A DNA stretch of 64,000 bases from Erigeron canadensis (lineage: Eukaryota > Streptophyta > Magnoliopsida > Asterales > Asteraceae), in contig NC_057761.1 in the NCBI RefSeq assembly GCF_010389155.1, forward strand, positions 59,270,587 to 59,334,586, given 5' to 3'. This document shows, one piece after another, positions 12,022 through 22,998 of the stretch (its first letter is position 1; each line of letters starts with the position of its first letter). The notes under the pieces are model-generated. The model had not been told where the DNA came from. It ran no database searches and saw only the letters and a program-made list of their open reading frames with translations. The position numbers and the translations under genes were made by a program.

Positions 12022-13428
12022 CTAGTTTTTGTGTTCGGACGTTGCTTCGGGACACATAACAATACATAAACTATGATGAAATTTTGTTAACAAAAGTTAG
12101 AAATCCAAAAGTTATAGCGAAAGTAGAAAAGAAAAAATATAAAAAGTAACGAAAACAAAACTTTCGTGCGAAAAGTTAAAAAATAAAAGTTTAAAAACTA
12201 AATAAAATAAAACTTTCATGCCAAGTAAAAAGGTTAAAAGTTTCGTGGCAGAAATGTGAAACAAAATTAAAAAATATGAAAGTTCAAAAACTAAATAAAA
12301 TAAAACTTTCATGCCAAAAACAAAAGGGTTAAAAGTTTCGTGACAGTAATGTGAAACAATTCAAGTTTCCTTGTACCGCTAGTGCTAGTTAGAGTTTTTA
12401 ACGAAAACAAAACTTTCGTGCTAAAAGTAAAAAAATTTGAAAGTTATGTGGTGAAAACTCAAAATTATGTACAATAATTAAATAAAATGAAGTTTTCGTG
12501 ACAAAAGTTAAATAACTAAAAGTTATGTGGTAAAAATTGTTGACAAAAGTTAAAGAACAAAAGTTATGTGGTGAAAAGTAAGATAATATAACTTTTGTGG
12601 AAAAAGTTAAAAAAATAAAAGTATAAAAAGTAAATAAAACAAAACTTTCTTGCAAAAATAAAAGTAATGAAAGTAATGTGACAAAAAGTAAAATGACAAA
12701 AACGTTATTAGATTTATGTGATAAAAAGTAAAGAGAATGAAATTTTCATGGTAAAAGTTATAAAAAAAAAGAGAGATTAAAAACTAAATAAAATAAAACT
12801 TTCATGCCTAAAATAAAAAGGTTAAAAGTTTTGTGACAGAAATGTGAAACAATCAAAGTTGTGATATAAGTTAAAAGATAAGAAAGTTTAAATACTAAAT
12901 ATAAAATAAAAAACTTTAATGCCAAAAGTAAAAATATTAAAAGTTTTGTGGCAGTAATATAAAACAATCCAAGTTTCCTTGTACCATTAGTGCTCGTTAG
13001 AGTTTATAACCAAAACAAAACTTTCGAGCTAAAAGTTAAAAAATTAAAATCTATGTGATGAAAACTCAAAGTTATGTACAAAAATTAAATAAATAAAGTT
13101 TTTGTGACAAAAAAAAAAAAAAAAAAAAAAAAAACTAAAAGTTATGTGGTAAAAATTGTTGACAAAAGTTAAAAAACAAAAGTTATGTTGTAAAAAGTAA
13201 GATAATAAAACTTTCGTGAAAAAAAATTAAAAAAATAAAAGTATAAAAGGTAAATAAAACACAACTTTGTGAAAAATGTAAAAGAAACAAAAGTGATGTG
13301 ACAAAAAGTAAAATGGTAAAAACTTTAGTAAATTTATTTGATAAAAAGTAAAGAGAATAAAATTTTCGTGATAAAAAGTAAAAAGAATGAAATTTTCGTG
13401 GTAAAATTTTCGTGATAAATTTAATAGA
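12022..13428 (-). mobile_element. non-autonomous Helitron filled with degenerate repeats
   Basis: Read on the minus strand it starts TC (13,428-13,427) after an A and ends CTAG (12,025-12,022) before a T, the A|TC...CTRR|T layout of Helitrons. Four bases before CTAG lies an imperfect hairpin (GTGTCCCGAAGC..TCCGAACAC). There is no Rep/helicase. The interior is built from short motifs such as AAAAGTTATGTGG and AACTTTCGTG. It also contains a longer duplication: the block beginning CAAGTTTCCTTGTACC recurs with an offset of about 608 bp (12,362 and 12,970). A 25-bp poly-A lies near 13,110. Confidence 0.65.
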
Positions 13429-13869
13429 TTCGTCAAAATTTAAAACACCTAAGTTATACATGACGTTTATAAGGTAATGTAGTTAATCAAGTTTAATTTA
13501 ATCACATAGTATAAACCTTCTTTTGTATGTAACTGGGAATATATAAATGTAGTATTATATTATTTTCAATATAACTGAAATATTATTTAAGTTAAAAAGC
13601 AATCAAACTTAAAATAATGATGTAAAACAAAACCATGTGTTCAATAGTTTTATTAGATGGTACATATATAGTAAAATGAGATAAAGGAATAATTTTGGAA
13701 ACACAAAAGATGAGTTTTGTTAGTTAAAGTCCTCTGTACTCATCAACAAATTATAATATTGGATTTAGATGAACTTTTATTACACCTAATCAATTAAGCT
13801 ACAAATAAGCGACGGATTTCATAATCTTTAATGAAACCAATTGTAGTAATGAGATAACCTGGTGAATGA

Positions 13870-14978
13870 GTTGGGTCTTTCATGAGAAGACCAAAATTAT
13901 CTTGTAAATTCTAAGTGCACCTTGAAAGATGAGCAAAGTTCAACTAATTAAATCGATAGATTACATTAAAGACAACCAATCCGACATGTGGGTGAGGATC
14001 TTGGAGAGATATTGTAACCCTAGGCTACAATAGTTTTATGTTATCATTCGATCATCCATCTGAAATTGAAATAACTGCAAGATTACCTAAAGTAGCATGG
14101 CGACCCTCCCAGTGTTGAGCATTCGGGTATTCCTTTATACATGAGAAGTAATACGGGTGCTCTCCGCAACGACTGAATGAAACACCTTCTTCCAAGTGAG
14201 TAATAGTTTAACCAGTCTAATCTCGTTTCAGTATAGAAATCAAAATCCTACTTACTATCAAACATCATATTCAGCAAAACAAAAAGAAATCTTTTACTAA
14301 ATGTTGTCATAATCTTAATCTAATTAGGTGCATTTACTACTCGATTGATGATAAGGTTAACGGTTTAATGCCTTTTTACCTTTTTAAACAAGTCATCTTG
14401 TTCCAGTAAAGATTTAAACACTAACCATGGTTAGTGTTTAAATCCTATCTCGAACAGTAACCGAATGGCTTGAAGAGGCAAAAAGGCACTCGACCATTCA
14501 TCTTATGAGCAACCTGGTAGAAAATGCACCTAATAAGATTAAGACTATGACAATGTTGGATAAAAGAGTTCTTTCCGTTTTACTCAAAATGATGTTGGAT
14601 ATCGAGGAAGGTTTTGATTCCTATACTTAAACGAGATTAGACTGTTTAGAAATTATTTACTTGGCAAAAGATGTTTACCTCGATTCATAACCATTGCGGA
14701 GAGCATCCCTATTACTAGTGAGCTCATCAAGGAATAATGGAATACTTAGCACTGGGTGAATCACCATGCTAATCTAGCAGATATTTCAATTTCAGATCGA
14801 TGCTCGAATGATGGCATAAAAGTATTGTGGCTTTGGGTTATAATGTATCTCCAAGATCATTATCAAATGTATGATTGCTGCGGTCAATGTAATTTATCAT
14901 TTAGTCGAACGTTGCTCATCTTTCAAGGTGCAATGAGGATTTACAAGATGTTGTTGATCCTCTCATGAAAGATCCAAC
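13870..14978. repeat. 1.1-kb long inverted repeat (foldback)
   Basis: The left arm (13,870-14,427) and right arm (14,428-14,978) are reverse complements with scattered mismatches and small indels. Matching landmarks are GGTCTTTCATGAGA / TCTCATGAAAGATC at the outer edges, GCACCTTGAAAGATGAGCAA / TTGCTCATCTTTCAAGGTGC further in, and TTAGGTGCATTT / AAATGCACCTAA near the middle. The centre (14,411-14,444) is a perfect 34-bp palindrome around CCATGG. There is no spacer loop. A transcript would fold into a hairpin of about 550 bp. I see no protein in either arm, no transposon terminal duplication and no named family. Confidence 0.85.
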
Positions 14979-14999
14979 TATAATATATAATAATAAATG

Positions 15000-15290
15000 A
15001 ATCATGCTCTAATATTGATTTGATGAAAAGACTCTTGTTGTTGATAATATTAGTATTTTTGGTTTGGAAGTTGAGGTTGATAACAACCCAAAAATTGATT
15101 CGGTGGTAGTTAATGTTGAGATTGTCTTAACATCTTGTAAGTTAATCCAAAAACGGAAATATGAGAGGTGACGGTTGAGTTGTTTGAAGATTGTGATGAT
15201 GAATCAGCTGAACAAAATGAGTTAAAAGATTGGTTGTTCATGTTTGAGAAGTTGAAAATTGTTAGGATAAATTTATGTAATGTATACATA
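15000..15290 (+). pseudogene. possible decayed coding relic, unrecognised
   Basis: Frames on the plus strand give protein-like but broken stretches, for example ELFEDCDDESAEQNELKDW and FMFEKLKIVRINLC near 15,180-15,280. No start, splice model or family was recognised. It lies directly beside the long inverted repeat and could be part of the same transposable unit. Confidence 0.2.
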
Positions 15291-15299
15291 TAAATAAAT

Positions 15300-15530
15300 A
15301 AAAAGTTTAGTTGTTAGAAAATAAATGTTGGTGAAGAATTAATCATTGGGTTGTTAAAAAATAAATATTGAGTGGTTGTAAATAAATGTTATGTTGGTAA
15401 AAAATGAATATTTTGAAGAATTAATTGTTAAGCTGTTGAAAAATAAATACAGAGTGGTTGAAAAATTAATGTTGGGTCGGTGAAATATAGATATAGAGTG
15501 GTTGGAAAATAAATTTTAGGTTGGTGTAAA
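15300..15530. repeat. degenerate short tandem repeat (TTGGTGAAAAATAAAT-like)
   Basis: Phrases such as GTTGTTAAAAAATAAATATTGAGTGG and GTTGAAAAATAAATACAGAGTGG recur five to six times with loose spacing of roughly 35-65 bp. Non-coding. Confidence 0.6.
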
Positions 15531-15635
15531 TGTGATCTTTATCAAAGTAGTGTACTTGTTTTACCTTAATAATTCTTTTACCTTAACCAGACATTCTCTC
15601 TCTATGTATATACACTCTATTTTTTTTTATACTTT

Positions 15636-15812
15636 TATTTACTTCAAAACTTTACAAATACAATACCATTTAAACCATTTTATTCGCATTCATCTAACCA
15701 CTTTAAATGTCATTTGAACATTGTAAATAAATTGGTTAAAATGGTATAAAGTTGTTAGGTCCTTGTGAATAAAATGGTTAAAATTGTAAGAGTTTTGAGA
15801 TAAATAAATTTT
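15636..15812. mobile_element. small foldback MITE-like element
   Basis: ATTTACTTCAAAACTTTACA...TTTAAACCATTTTATTCGCA on the left mirrors TTGTGAATAAAATGGTTAAAA...AGAGTTTTGAGATAAAT on the right. The two arms are about 50 bp long. No coding capacity and no clear target duplication. Confidence 0.45.
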
Positions 15813-15837
15813 TATTTTTTAAATATATATATCTAAA

Positions 15838-16176
15838 TCTATATCCGTAATACCTTATAATGTAAGCTAGACCATTCATTTTAAGCAATTAAGAACTTAA
15901 TAAGACTATATCGTCCTCCTTTTTTTACATCTTCTATATATTACATATATACTTAACTAGACTAAAATATTCCTAAAATATTTATATTACACTTATTGAA
16001 ATTTTTTACAAGGTACATCTCTCAATACTTAAAATAACTAACCTATTTCATTAAATCAATTAATTTCACATTAATAACGCATCTTTAACCTAACGATGCC
16101 ACCGTCACCAGCGTCACCCATCGTCGTCACCTCCACCACTGACCACTACCGCCGCGTTGCACGGACACACTTCTAG
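15838..16176 (+). mobile_element. short Helitron remnant
   Basis: Starts A|TCTATATCC at 15,838 and ends CTAG|T at 16,173-16,176. A CCG(CGTTGCA)CGG hairpin lies just before the end, as in plant Helitrons with a GTTGCACGG tail. There is no coding capacity. The 5' end is less certain than the 3' end. Confidence 0.5.
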
Positions 16177-16398
16177 TATACACTTTACACATTAGACCAA
16201 GGGTAAAAATTAAAACCCTGGTTTAAAACAATCACGACAAGTTTAAATGGAGAATGTTTGCAAAAGAAAAATAAAATTTATAAAAGGAGATTGAGGTACA
16301 CTTGACACCATTACATAAAAACCAAAATGTAATATAGTTGCAGTTTGATCTTTATGTCATAGAATATGGCCATCATAGCGTTTATGTGTAGGAGCTAA

Positions 16399-16981
16399 TT
16401 AAGAATCAAACCAATGAAGGATTCCATGAGCAACGCGCTTTTGTGAATGTAAAACCTTAGGCATAACAATACGAACTGATCGATCTTCTAATTGAAGGAT
16501 TCCAAAGAATGACCACCATAGTCCAATCATCATCGTCGTTATTGTCATCGTCACCATCACCATCTTCGTCATCATCAGCATCACCACAGTCATTGTTAAC
16601 ATCACCATCGTCGTCATCATCATATTCTTGTCCATAATAAGTTAATAACACAACAAATCCGTGAGAAGAACCAAGAAAGGATCTAATAAGATATAGTCCG
16701 GAAAGAGCAGGTGGGGGAGTAAGGCAATACTGGTCTTGGGGAAAACTATCGTTATCCACAACTGAAACATATTTTTGTTCAGATTTATAATCCCCGTGAT
16801 GTATGAGAAGATGACGTTGTCTTTGATCAGTGTCGTGATGATCAGCAATGAACTTTGGGCTGTCGATAAGAGACTTCCATGCTTTTGAGATTGATCTGAA
16901 TCGAATCAATGATCTCAGTTCATTAACCCTTTTCAAGATTTCCGCCTGTACATCAAATGCTAAGTGAACCCCCGTCGACAT
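16399..16981 (-). pseudogene. truncated F-box gene with acidic repeat and frameshift
   Basis: The start at 16,981 gives an F-box-like N-terminus: FDVQAEILKRVNELRSL, RFRSISKAWKSLIDSPKF. Then come QKYVSVVDND, FLGSSHGFVVL, a run of about 35 mostly Asp/Asn residues coded by GAT/AAT-type repeats (16,530-16,625), and VVILWNPSIRRS. At that point the frame is lost. Reading resumes one frame over with VRIVMPKVLHSQK and ends at HGILHWFDS. The sequence AGAAGATCGATCAGTT contains a doubled GATC; removing one copy restores IRRSVRIVMP, as in the copy at 40.5 kb. The C-terminal two thirds are absent. It is a pseudogene, or at best encodes a 174-residue F-box stub. Confidence 0.8.
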
Positions 16982-19861
16982 TATGATTTTTGATGTTAGG
17001 GATTTTGTATTCGTTTGAGGGTATTTAATTTAGGGTTTTTTAACTTAACGGACAGATCTCAAGTTTATTCACATACATATCGATCCTTTTATTGGCTTAG
17101 CTCAATTAAATTTAAGTGGTGGACCGTGTGTCTACACGCGGCCCAGGTTTATCATGGGTTAATAGCCCAGCTATAAATTAGGTAGACCCAGGTCAAATAT
17201 AAGGGAGCAAGATTATACCTAAAATTTATCGTATTAAGTTTTTCCCCTTGTTAGGTAGTTAGGTATTAAGTGAGAGGCTTATAACATGGACTTGATTAAA
17301 ACAACATAATCTAAACTTTCCGTTAGAGTAACTTAGGTCATCAAAAAATGTCCATGTCAACAGATACACGTGTCAAAGTGACTATTTCCGGCAATAAATG
17401 AAAGTTCATTGCTAATCTTTGAACCTAAAATGACGGGCTCAGTGACAATACGGGTTTGACCGCAACAACCATCGCATCTCCTGAATATACAGTGCAAACC
17501 TAACAAGCTCTTAACGAGCCTAAGGCGGCGATGATTGTGCTAGAGTGGGATAGATATGTTTCCCATGTTCTCCAGGAGGATGAGTAAGTAAGTAAGCAAG
17601 CAAGCGTGGCTCACTTGTGTTATGTAAAGACACAGTGAGGTGAATCTAGTTTACTTTCAAGTTTCTGATGTGAGGCGTGTGATATTTGAATGTAAATCGT
17701 TCACTTGTTTTGCTGTGAAGTGAATATGTATGTGAAGAGTATACTTGTCATTTGACATGAAGGTACTTTATTAATTTCTTCTTGTGTGTTGTATGTATGA
17801 GAGAAAGAAAGCTCAAGTATAGTGAAGTAACATGTTACTGATGTGAGGTGAATAATTAAATATGAAAGTGAATGTAATTCACTTTTTATGTGTTATCGAC
17901 GGAAGTGAATCCATACGTGTGTCCTCCCTTATGTTGTGTACTTGTAGTATGCAGTATGAAGTGCATACCTTTCACTTGATATATGTGCGGTATCTATTAA
18001 ATAAGTGGGTATCTATTAAATAATAGCTGTAATATAACACATATCATGAGTCAAGAGGGGTGTTTTGTCATGCCCAAGCTTGTTAACACGTATGAAACCA
18101 CATACTTGATTAGCTGAAAAGCAAAACTTTTAAAGGTCACTGTTATTTTTGTAAATTGGTCGAAAGGTGTTTTCTATTTTCCACAATTATTCATATAATT
18201 ATACCATAAAATACTCCTTCGTAAGGCGTAAACTATTACCAGAAGGTTGTATGCATTGAAAAAAGTACTTTAGGCAACTTTTTTGGCCCGTTTAACCAAC
18301 TTGTACCATTTTCCTTTTTAGTTGAATTTTGTAGTTTACTTATTCAAGATGTCGGGGATATAGCCCGAATAACCATTCATAACAAAATGTGCAGGATTTG
18401 CCCATCGGTAATACTTGGCTTCAGCAGGGAGGTACTATAATCTTGAAAAGTTATTCATCGTTTGTAACAGTTGCTAAGATCTTGACAACCTTTGCATCTG
18501 CAGCTTTGTTTATAATCCGTATGCTAGTTTTCTATTAACTGCAACAGCCATGTGAAGAAGTTTATCCTTGCAAATTACCCTTTCAAACTTAACCTGTACC
18601 TTTTGCCTCATACATGACTTAAAGAAGAATAAAATGGGGAAACAGAGTTAGAGTCAGTTCCTGGCAGTCATAACTCATAAGCATCAACAGTCAATAAATT
18701 TATTAAATAACTAAAGCTCTTTTTTTTCTTAAACTTAATCCCATTAGCTTGGTAGTTTCAACTAAATGGGACAAATTCCTACATATTGCCGCAGGGGGGA
18801 ACGAGAAGGTGCAGATGTTCAATGATTTATATGGTTACAATCCTTAAAAGACTGTCCTAAGTAGTATACATGTTCTTATTCTGTCAACGTCACCATTGTT
18901 ACTGTAATCACATCCCCAGCAGGAGTTGAAAAAAAGCAGGCATGTTATGGGTCAATTAGATATAAGAGTATATACATAATGGGTTGGTTACACCTTATTA
19001 TATCAAATCTGATCTCAATAACTATCACACCTCAACGCCAATTCAATTTTCAAGCTTTTGGCTAATTAGAGGTAACCATTAAGTGAACGATAGGTAACTC
19101 TTTCAAAATTGCCAACTCAGTTCCTATAATTAAAGCGAGTCTTTTTAATTATGAAGGACCTTTCTATTGAATTATATGTTTTGATTATTTCTCAGGGTTC
19201 GGCCAAAATTTATAGTTTAATACAAGTAAAATCCACCTTGTAGGATCGAGGGTTTCCTTCTCCGTGGCCTGAACTTTTGGTGGAACTGATATAATTACCT
19301 CCCAATTAAGTGGTTTAAGTTATAATAAAGTTAAGCTTCACTTGTTAAAAATAGAAATACTAACTGCGATTGGATGTGACTGACACTCAAGACACATTCT
19401 TGATTTCCTAAGTTTCAAAAAAAGAAAAAATATACTAAAAACAAAACAAAAGCTTGAAATATTGAAGAAAATTTGAATGGCATTTATAGTGCTTTTAAAT
19501 GGTTTACTTGCTTTTATGAGGTTGTACTTGAAACTGCAAATCATCTTGACTTGCAAATATTAGGTAATTTAGAATGTCAGGCAAAAGTAACTAGACGAAT
19601 CTGACATTCTTTGCTTGACTTTCCACAAAAAGTTGCCACACAATATTCATACAATAAAATTGGTATTAATGATAACAAAAGTTGGATCATACCACTGTCA
19701 GCACTAGCATCAATCTTTATCTTCATACATCACTTATCTGCTCAAAAAGTCTTCATGTCCAATGCTTTAAAGTCTTCAATCAACCTACACTATCATTTCA
19801 CTTAAATCTCCAATCCTTGCTTTCATGCTCCAAAACTCACTTGTTCTTAGCTCCACACATC
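16982..19861. other. intergenic DNA, no supported gene
   Basis: No family match was seen. A 47-codon open stretch at about 18,392-18,537 (GNTWLQQGGTIILKSYSSF) looks somewhat protein-like but has no start or context and is left as a note. Purine-rich direct repeats of GTGAAGTGAAT type are scattered at 17.6-17.98 kb. Several polypyrimidine tracts are present. Confidence 0.5.
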
Positions 19862-21068
19862 TCAATGATCAACCAAAAGTAAAGTTTCCACATAACTCGC
19901 AAAGAATGAAACTCGTTTTCCAGAAATTCCAATATTATTAAGAATTTTTTAATCGGGTTCATAGACAAAAATTGCAATTTGTTGAGAACGCTCTTCAGAA
20001 TCAAGTTCAAAACAACCTTCAGAATCAATATACCCTGCAACAATAGGCTCACCGCTGTTCCTAAACCCAAATACCCTATCTAATTCTATGGATGGCTCCG
20101 GCATGCTAATGGTGTATAGCTTTGTAAACGTTTTTGAAATACCATGCTCCATCTTCCAAACATCGCAAACTAGTTTCTCATCTACCACATTGGAGTCAAG
20201 CACAACAAGCGACTCCTTTAGCTTAGATATAAACACACCATAATAGTAATCTTTATCACCAGGGAGGTATATTTCTGTAAATTCTTCACTAGTCAGATCA
20301 AATGACATAATGAGCTCACGGTAATCACGTCCACTACCTGTATCATCGACAGGATTCCTATCATAAGCAAGCCAATATAATAACTCCATCTATTTCTACT
20401 TGTTCCGGATGGACCCGCTCCATCGGCTCAAATTCAATTGATGTACGAGGTAAATTGTTCATCCGTAACGGGTTTCTCCAATCCCCACCTGTAAAAACCT
20501 CAACTTGGTAAGGAATGTAACTCATATTCTCGAGATCAAAGTTACGATCACAGATATATGTAACCTTGACAAGCTTAAAGCGAAGAGTGTGGGGACAAAC
20601 CCCAAAACCAATTACAGAGTCGTACGGTCCGCCTCATATATTGGGAACAGCAATCTCTAGTGATTTCCTTGTTGAAGGATTCCAAACAACAGCCGTGTTC
20701 AAGCCTACACTGTTTCGGCTTTAATTACAATCGATATCGTAAAAGCAGAACAAGCCATGAGAGCTACGGACTAGTCTAACGGATTCGGGAATAGTAAGGG
20801 GAAACTTGTATTGAGGGAAACAAATATTATTATCATCATCGTCAGCGATAGATACATATTTTAGATCATTAGAATATCCGTTATCAGCATACCTTACAAG
20901 CAGACGATGATTAGGATGACGAGTGTGGTAATCAGCGATAAACTCGGGACTGTCGATGATTGACTTCCATGGTTTCAAAACGGATCGAAATCGAAGCAAT
21001 GATCTCACATCTGGAACCTTTTTTATGATTTCTGCTTGGATTTCGATCGGTGGTATGTTGTCTGACAT
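19862..21068 (-). pseudogene. F-box protein (CPR1/CPR30-like) pseudogene
   Basis: This is the same family as the copy at 10.6-11.7 kb, with a near-identical N-terminus (MSDNIPPIEIQAEIIKKV, RSLLRFRSVLKPWKSIIDSP). The frame is closed by a TAA after LFCFYDIDCN. It continues through VVWNPSTRKSLEI to a second stop after VPNI, then VIGFGVCPHTLRFKLVKV and YQVEVF. A one-base frameshift follows near 20,390, leading to LLYWLAYDRNP, SEEFTEIYLPG, VCDVWKMEHG and FTKLYTIS. A third stop follows VYEPD, and the relic ends GKRVSFFASYVETLLLVDH. Three stops and one shift make function very unlikely. All domains are still recognisable in order, so decay is fairly recent. Confidence 0.9.
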
Positions 21069-21592
21069 TTTGATTTTGGGTTAGGGTTTTCAATTCAAAC
21101 ATGAAGGCTTTTATTTTTACCGGATAACATGTTGGTTAGATGATGTTGCTCTCAAAAACCATAAAAATCATAGGGGCTTTTTAACGTGTGTAAAAATTGA
21201 TTTAAATGGGTCTGGGAGAGCAACATTATCCAACAAAAATGATTATCATAAATAATTTTCCCTTTATTTTATTATTATTTTTTCTTTCTTTCTTTTCAAG
21301 GCTAATGAATGGTAACGTTTAGATACTAATGGTGAAATTTTAATTCACCTCATTCTAATTTTTCTTTTCTTTAACTAAGAAAATATCATTTATCATGAAA
21401 GTAAACTACTAATCGATATAAAACATGGTAGTTAGTCCTTTTGAATGTTGTGATGGTATCATTTGTGCCACAATAATCGATATATTTATCATATATAGGC
21501 ATTACTTTTTTGTACTTAAAGTTAATAAATGTGGTAAAGAAATCAAAAATACCAGTGATTGAGGTAACGGGTAGTGACAAGTTGTGTGTTTA

Positions 21593-21775
21593 TCTATACA
21601 GTTATACTTCTATATTTATATTATCTATTAAAGAAAATACTCTAATGTTGAAAGTTAGAAAATGTCTAAAATATCCTCACTTTTTAATTACACTATCTTC
21701 AACAATTATAACAGTCGCCTATCACCACATCGTCGCCGCCACGACTATTTTTGTATTACACGGGTATCGTGCTAA
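21593..21775 (+). mobile_element. 183-bp Helitron-like remnant
   Basis: Begins A|TCTATACAG (21,593) and ends GCTAA|T (21,772-21,775). A short hairpin CACGGGTATCGTG sits immediately before CTAA. This fits the A|TC...CTRR|T rule of Helitrons. No coding capacity. Confidence 0.5.
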
Positions 21776-22248
21776 TTAATGTAAAAGTAATGTATATAAA
21801 ACAGTTTAAGAAACTACATATGACGTGTTTTAAGGATAAAAGGGGGTCCTTATAACCCTTCACTATTATTAGCCTTAAATTACTAGTGTTCATTATATAA
21901 ATATACATTATGTTATAAAGTGAAATTTCAGTTATGTACTTTAGCCAACTCGTGAAAGATAGACGAAATTTTTTTAATACATTATATGAAATATGTTTAG
22001 GTTTAAATATACTAAAATCTATCAAATTCAATCGTATTAATATTACTTCACAATATAAATACATTAAAATTGGAAAATAATTAATCAACCTAACTCATAT
22101 ATTTAAAAATTTGCTTAAAGCCTTAAGAATTTGACATGTGGATTCCACTAATTCTTTTTTTTTTTTTAATTTTGCCTCATGATATTTTCACATGTCATCA
22201 TTTTATATTTAGGTTGATTATTAGGCATACAAATTAAGTTGATTTATT

Positions 22249-22403
22249 GGGGTTTGCTAAATACAGCTCTTAGGGCTGTGTTTAAGGTGCATCAATTGTT
22301 TGTACATTTATCATGAAAATCAGGGGCAAACTTTTAATATAGAAGGTACAAGTTTTTTTATGCACGTTAAATACAGCCCTTAGAACTGTAATTAGCATTT
22401 TCC
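22249..22403. mobile_element. 155-bp MITE
   Basis: The terminal inverted repeats are about 45 bp (GGGGTTTGCTAAATACAGCT... and ...AGAACTGTAATTAGCATTTTCC), with the motif CTAAGGGCTGTATTTAA shared by both arms. TTATT occurs on both sides (22,244-22,248 and 22,404-22,408), a likely target duplication. Non-coding. Confidence 0.6.
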
Positions 22404-22408
22404 TTATT

Positions 22409-22998
22409 ATTATCCTTAAAATTTAGTAGTTATCCAAATGCAAAAGCCTTTCCTAATACAAATTTTATTTGACATAAATAGATCTTGTCAAATTAATACA
22501 ACCTTAAAAAAAACGCAAAAATTCAAAATTAATTACTTTATTTTTATTTTATTTTATTTTCTTTCCTAAATTGGTAAAGTTAACTCAAAAACACCAAATC
22601 CGTAAAGCATAAACAAAAGTAAACCAAGAAAAAATAAAACTTTATTAATGACTTAAAATTCCGAAACCATCCGAAAAAGGGTTTGCGTTAGTTTATCAAA
22701 ACATATCTCTTTATTAATTAAAACCAAATTAAAAAGGATTTAATCTTTTTTTAATAATCATAAATCATAAACATAAACCCTACCTCTCATTTTCCGAATC
22801 AATACCCAGGTATTCAATTTCTTTCATTAATTATATATTTATAAATATAAATATTAATACATTCACTTTTTGCTATTATACAGTAATAATTGATTAAATA
22901 ATACTCCAGTGATTAGGGTTTTTTTGTAATTTTTTTTTTCCCAAAGAAAGATGAAGATTTAGGTTAATAAATTAAAGGGTATGTAGTGTTTTAAGTAA
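22409..22998. other. AT-rich upstream region of the 22,999 gene
   Basis: This stretch is very AT-rich with many A- and T-tracts, and probably holds the promoter and 5' UTR of the following gene. I could not place a convincing TATA box or transcription start. Confidence 0.4.

Noticed and set aside
12112..13461. several 65-90 codon Phe/Leu-rich minus-strand frames
   Set aside because: They are translations of the T-rich strand of the repeat-filled Helitron and do not represent genes.
18392..18537. 47-codon exon-like stretch
   Set aside because: Too short, with no start, no matching splice partner and no recognisable family.
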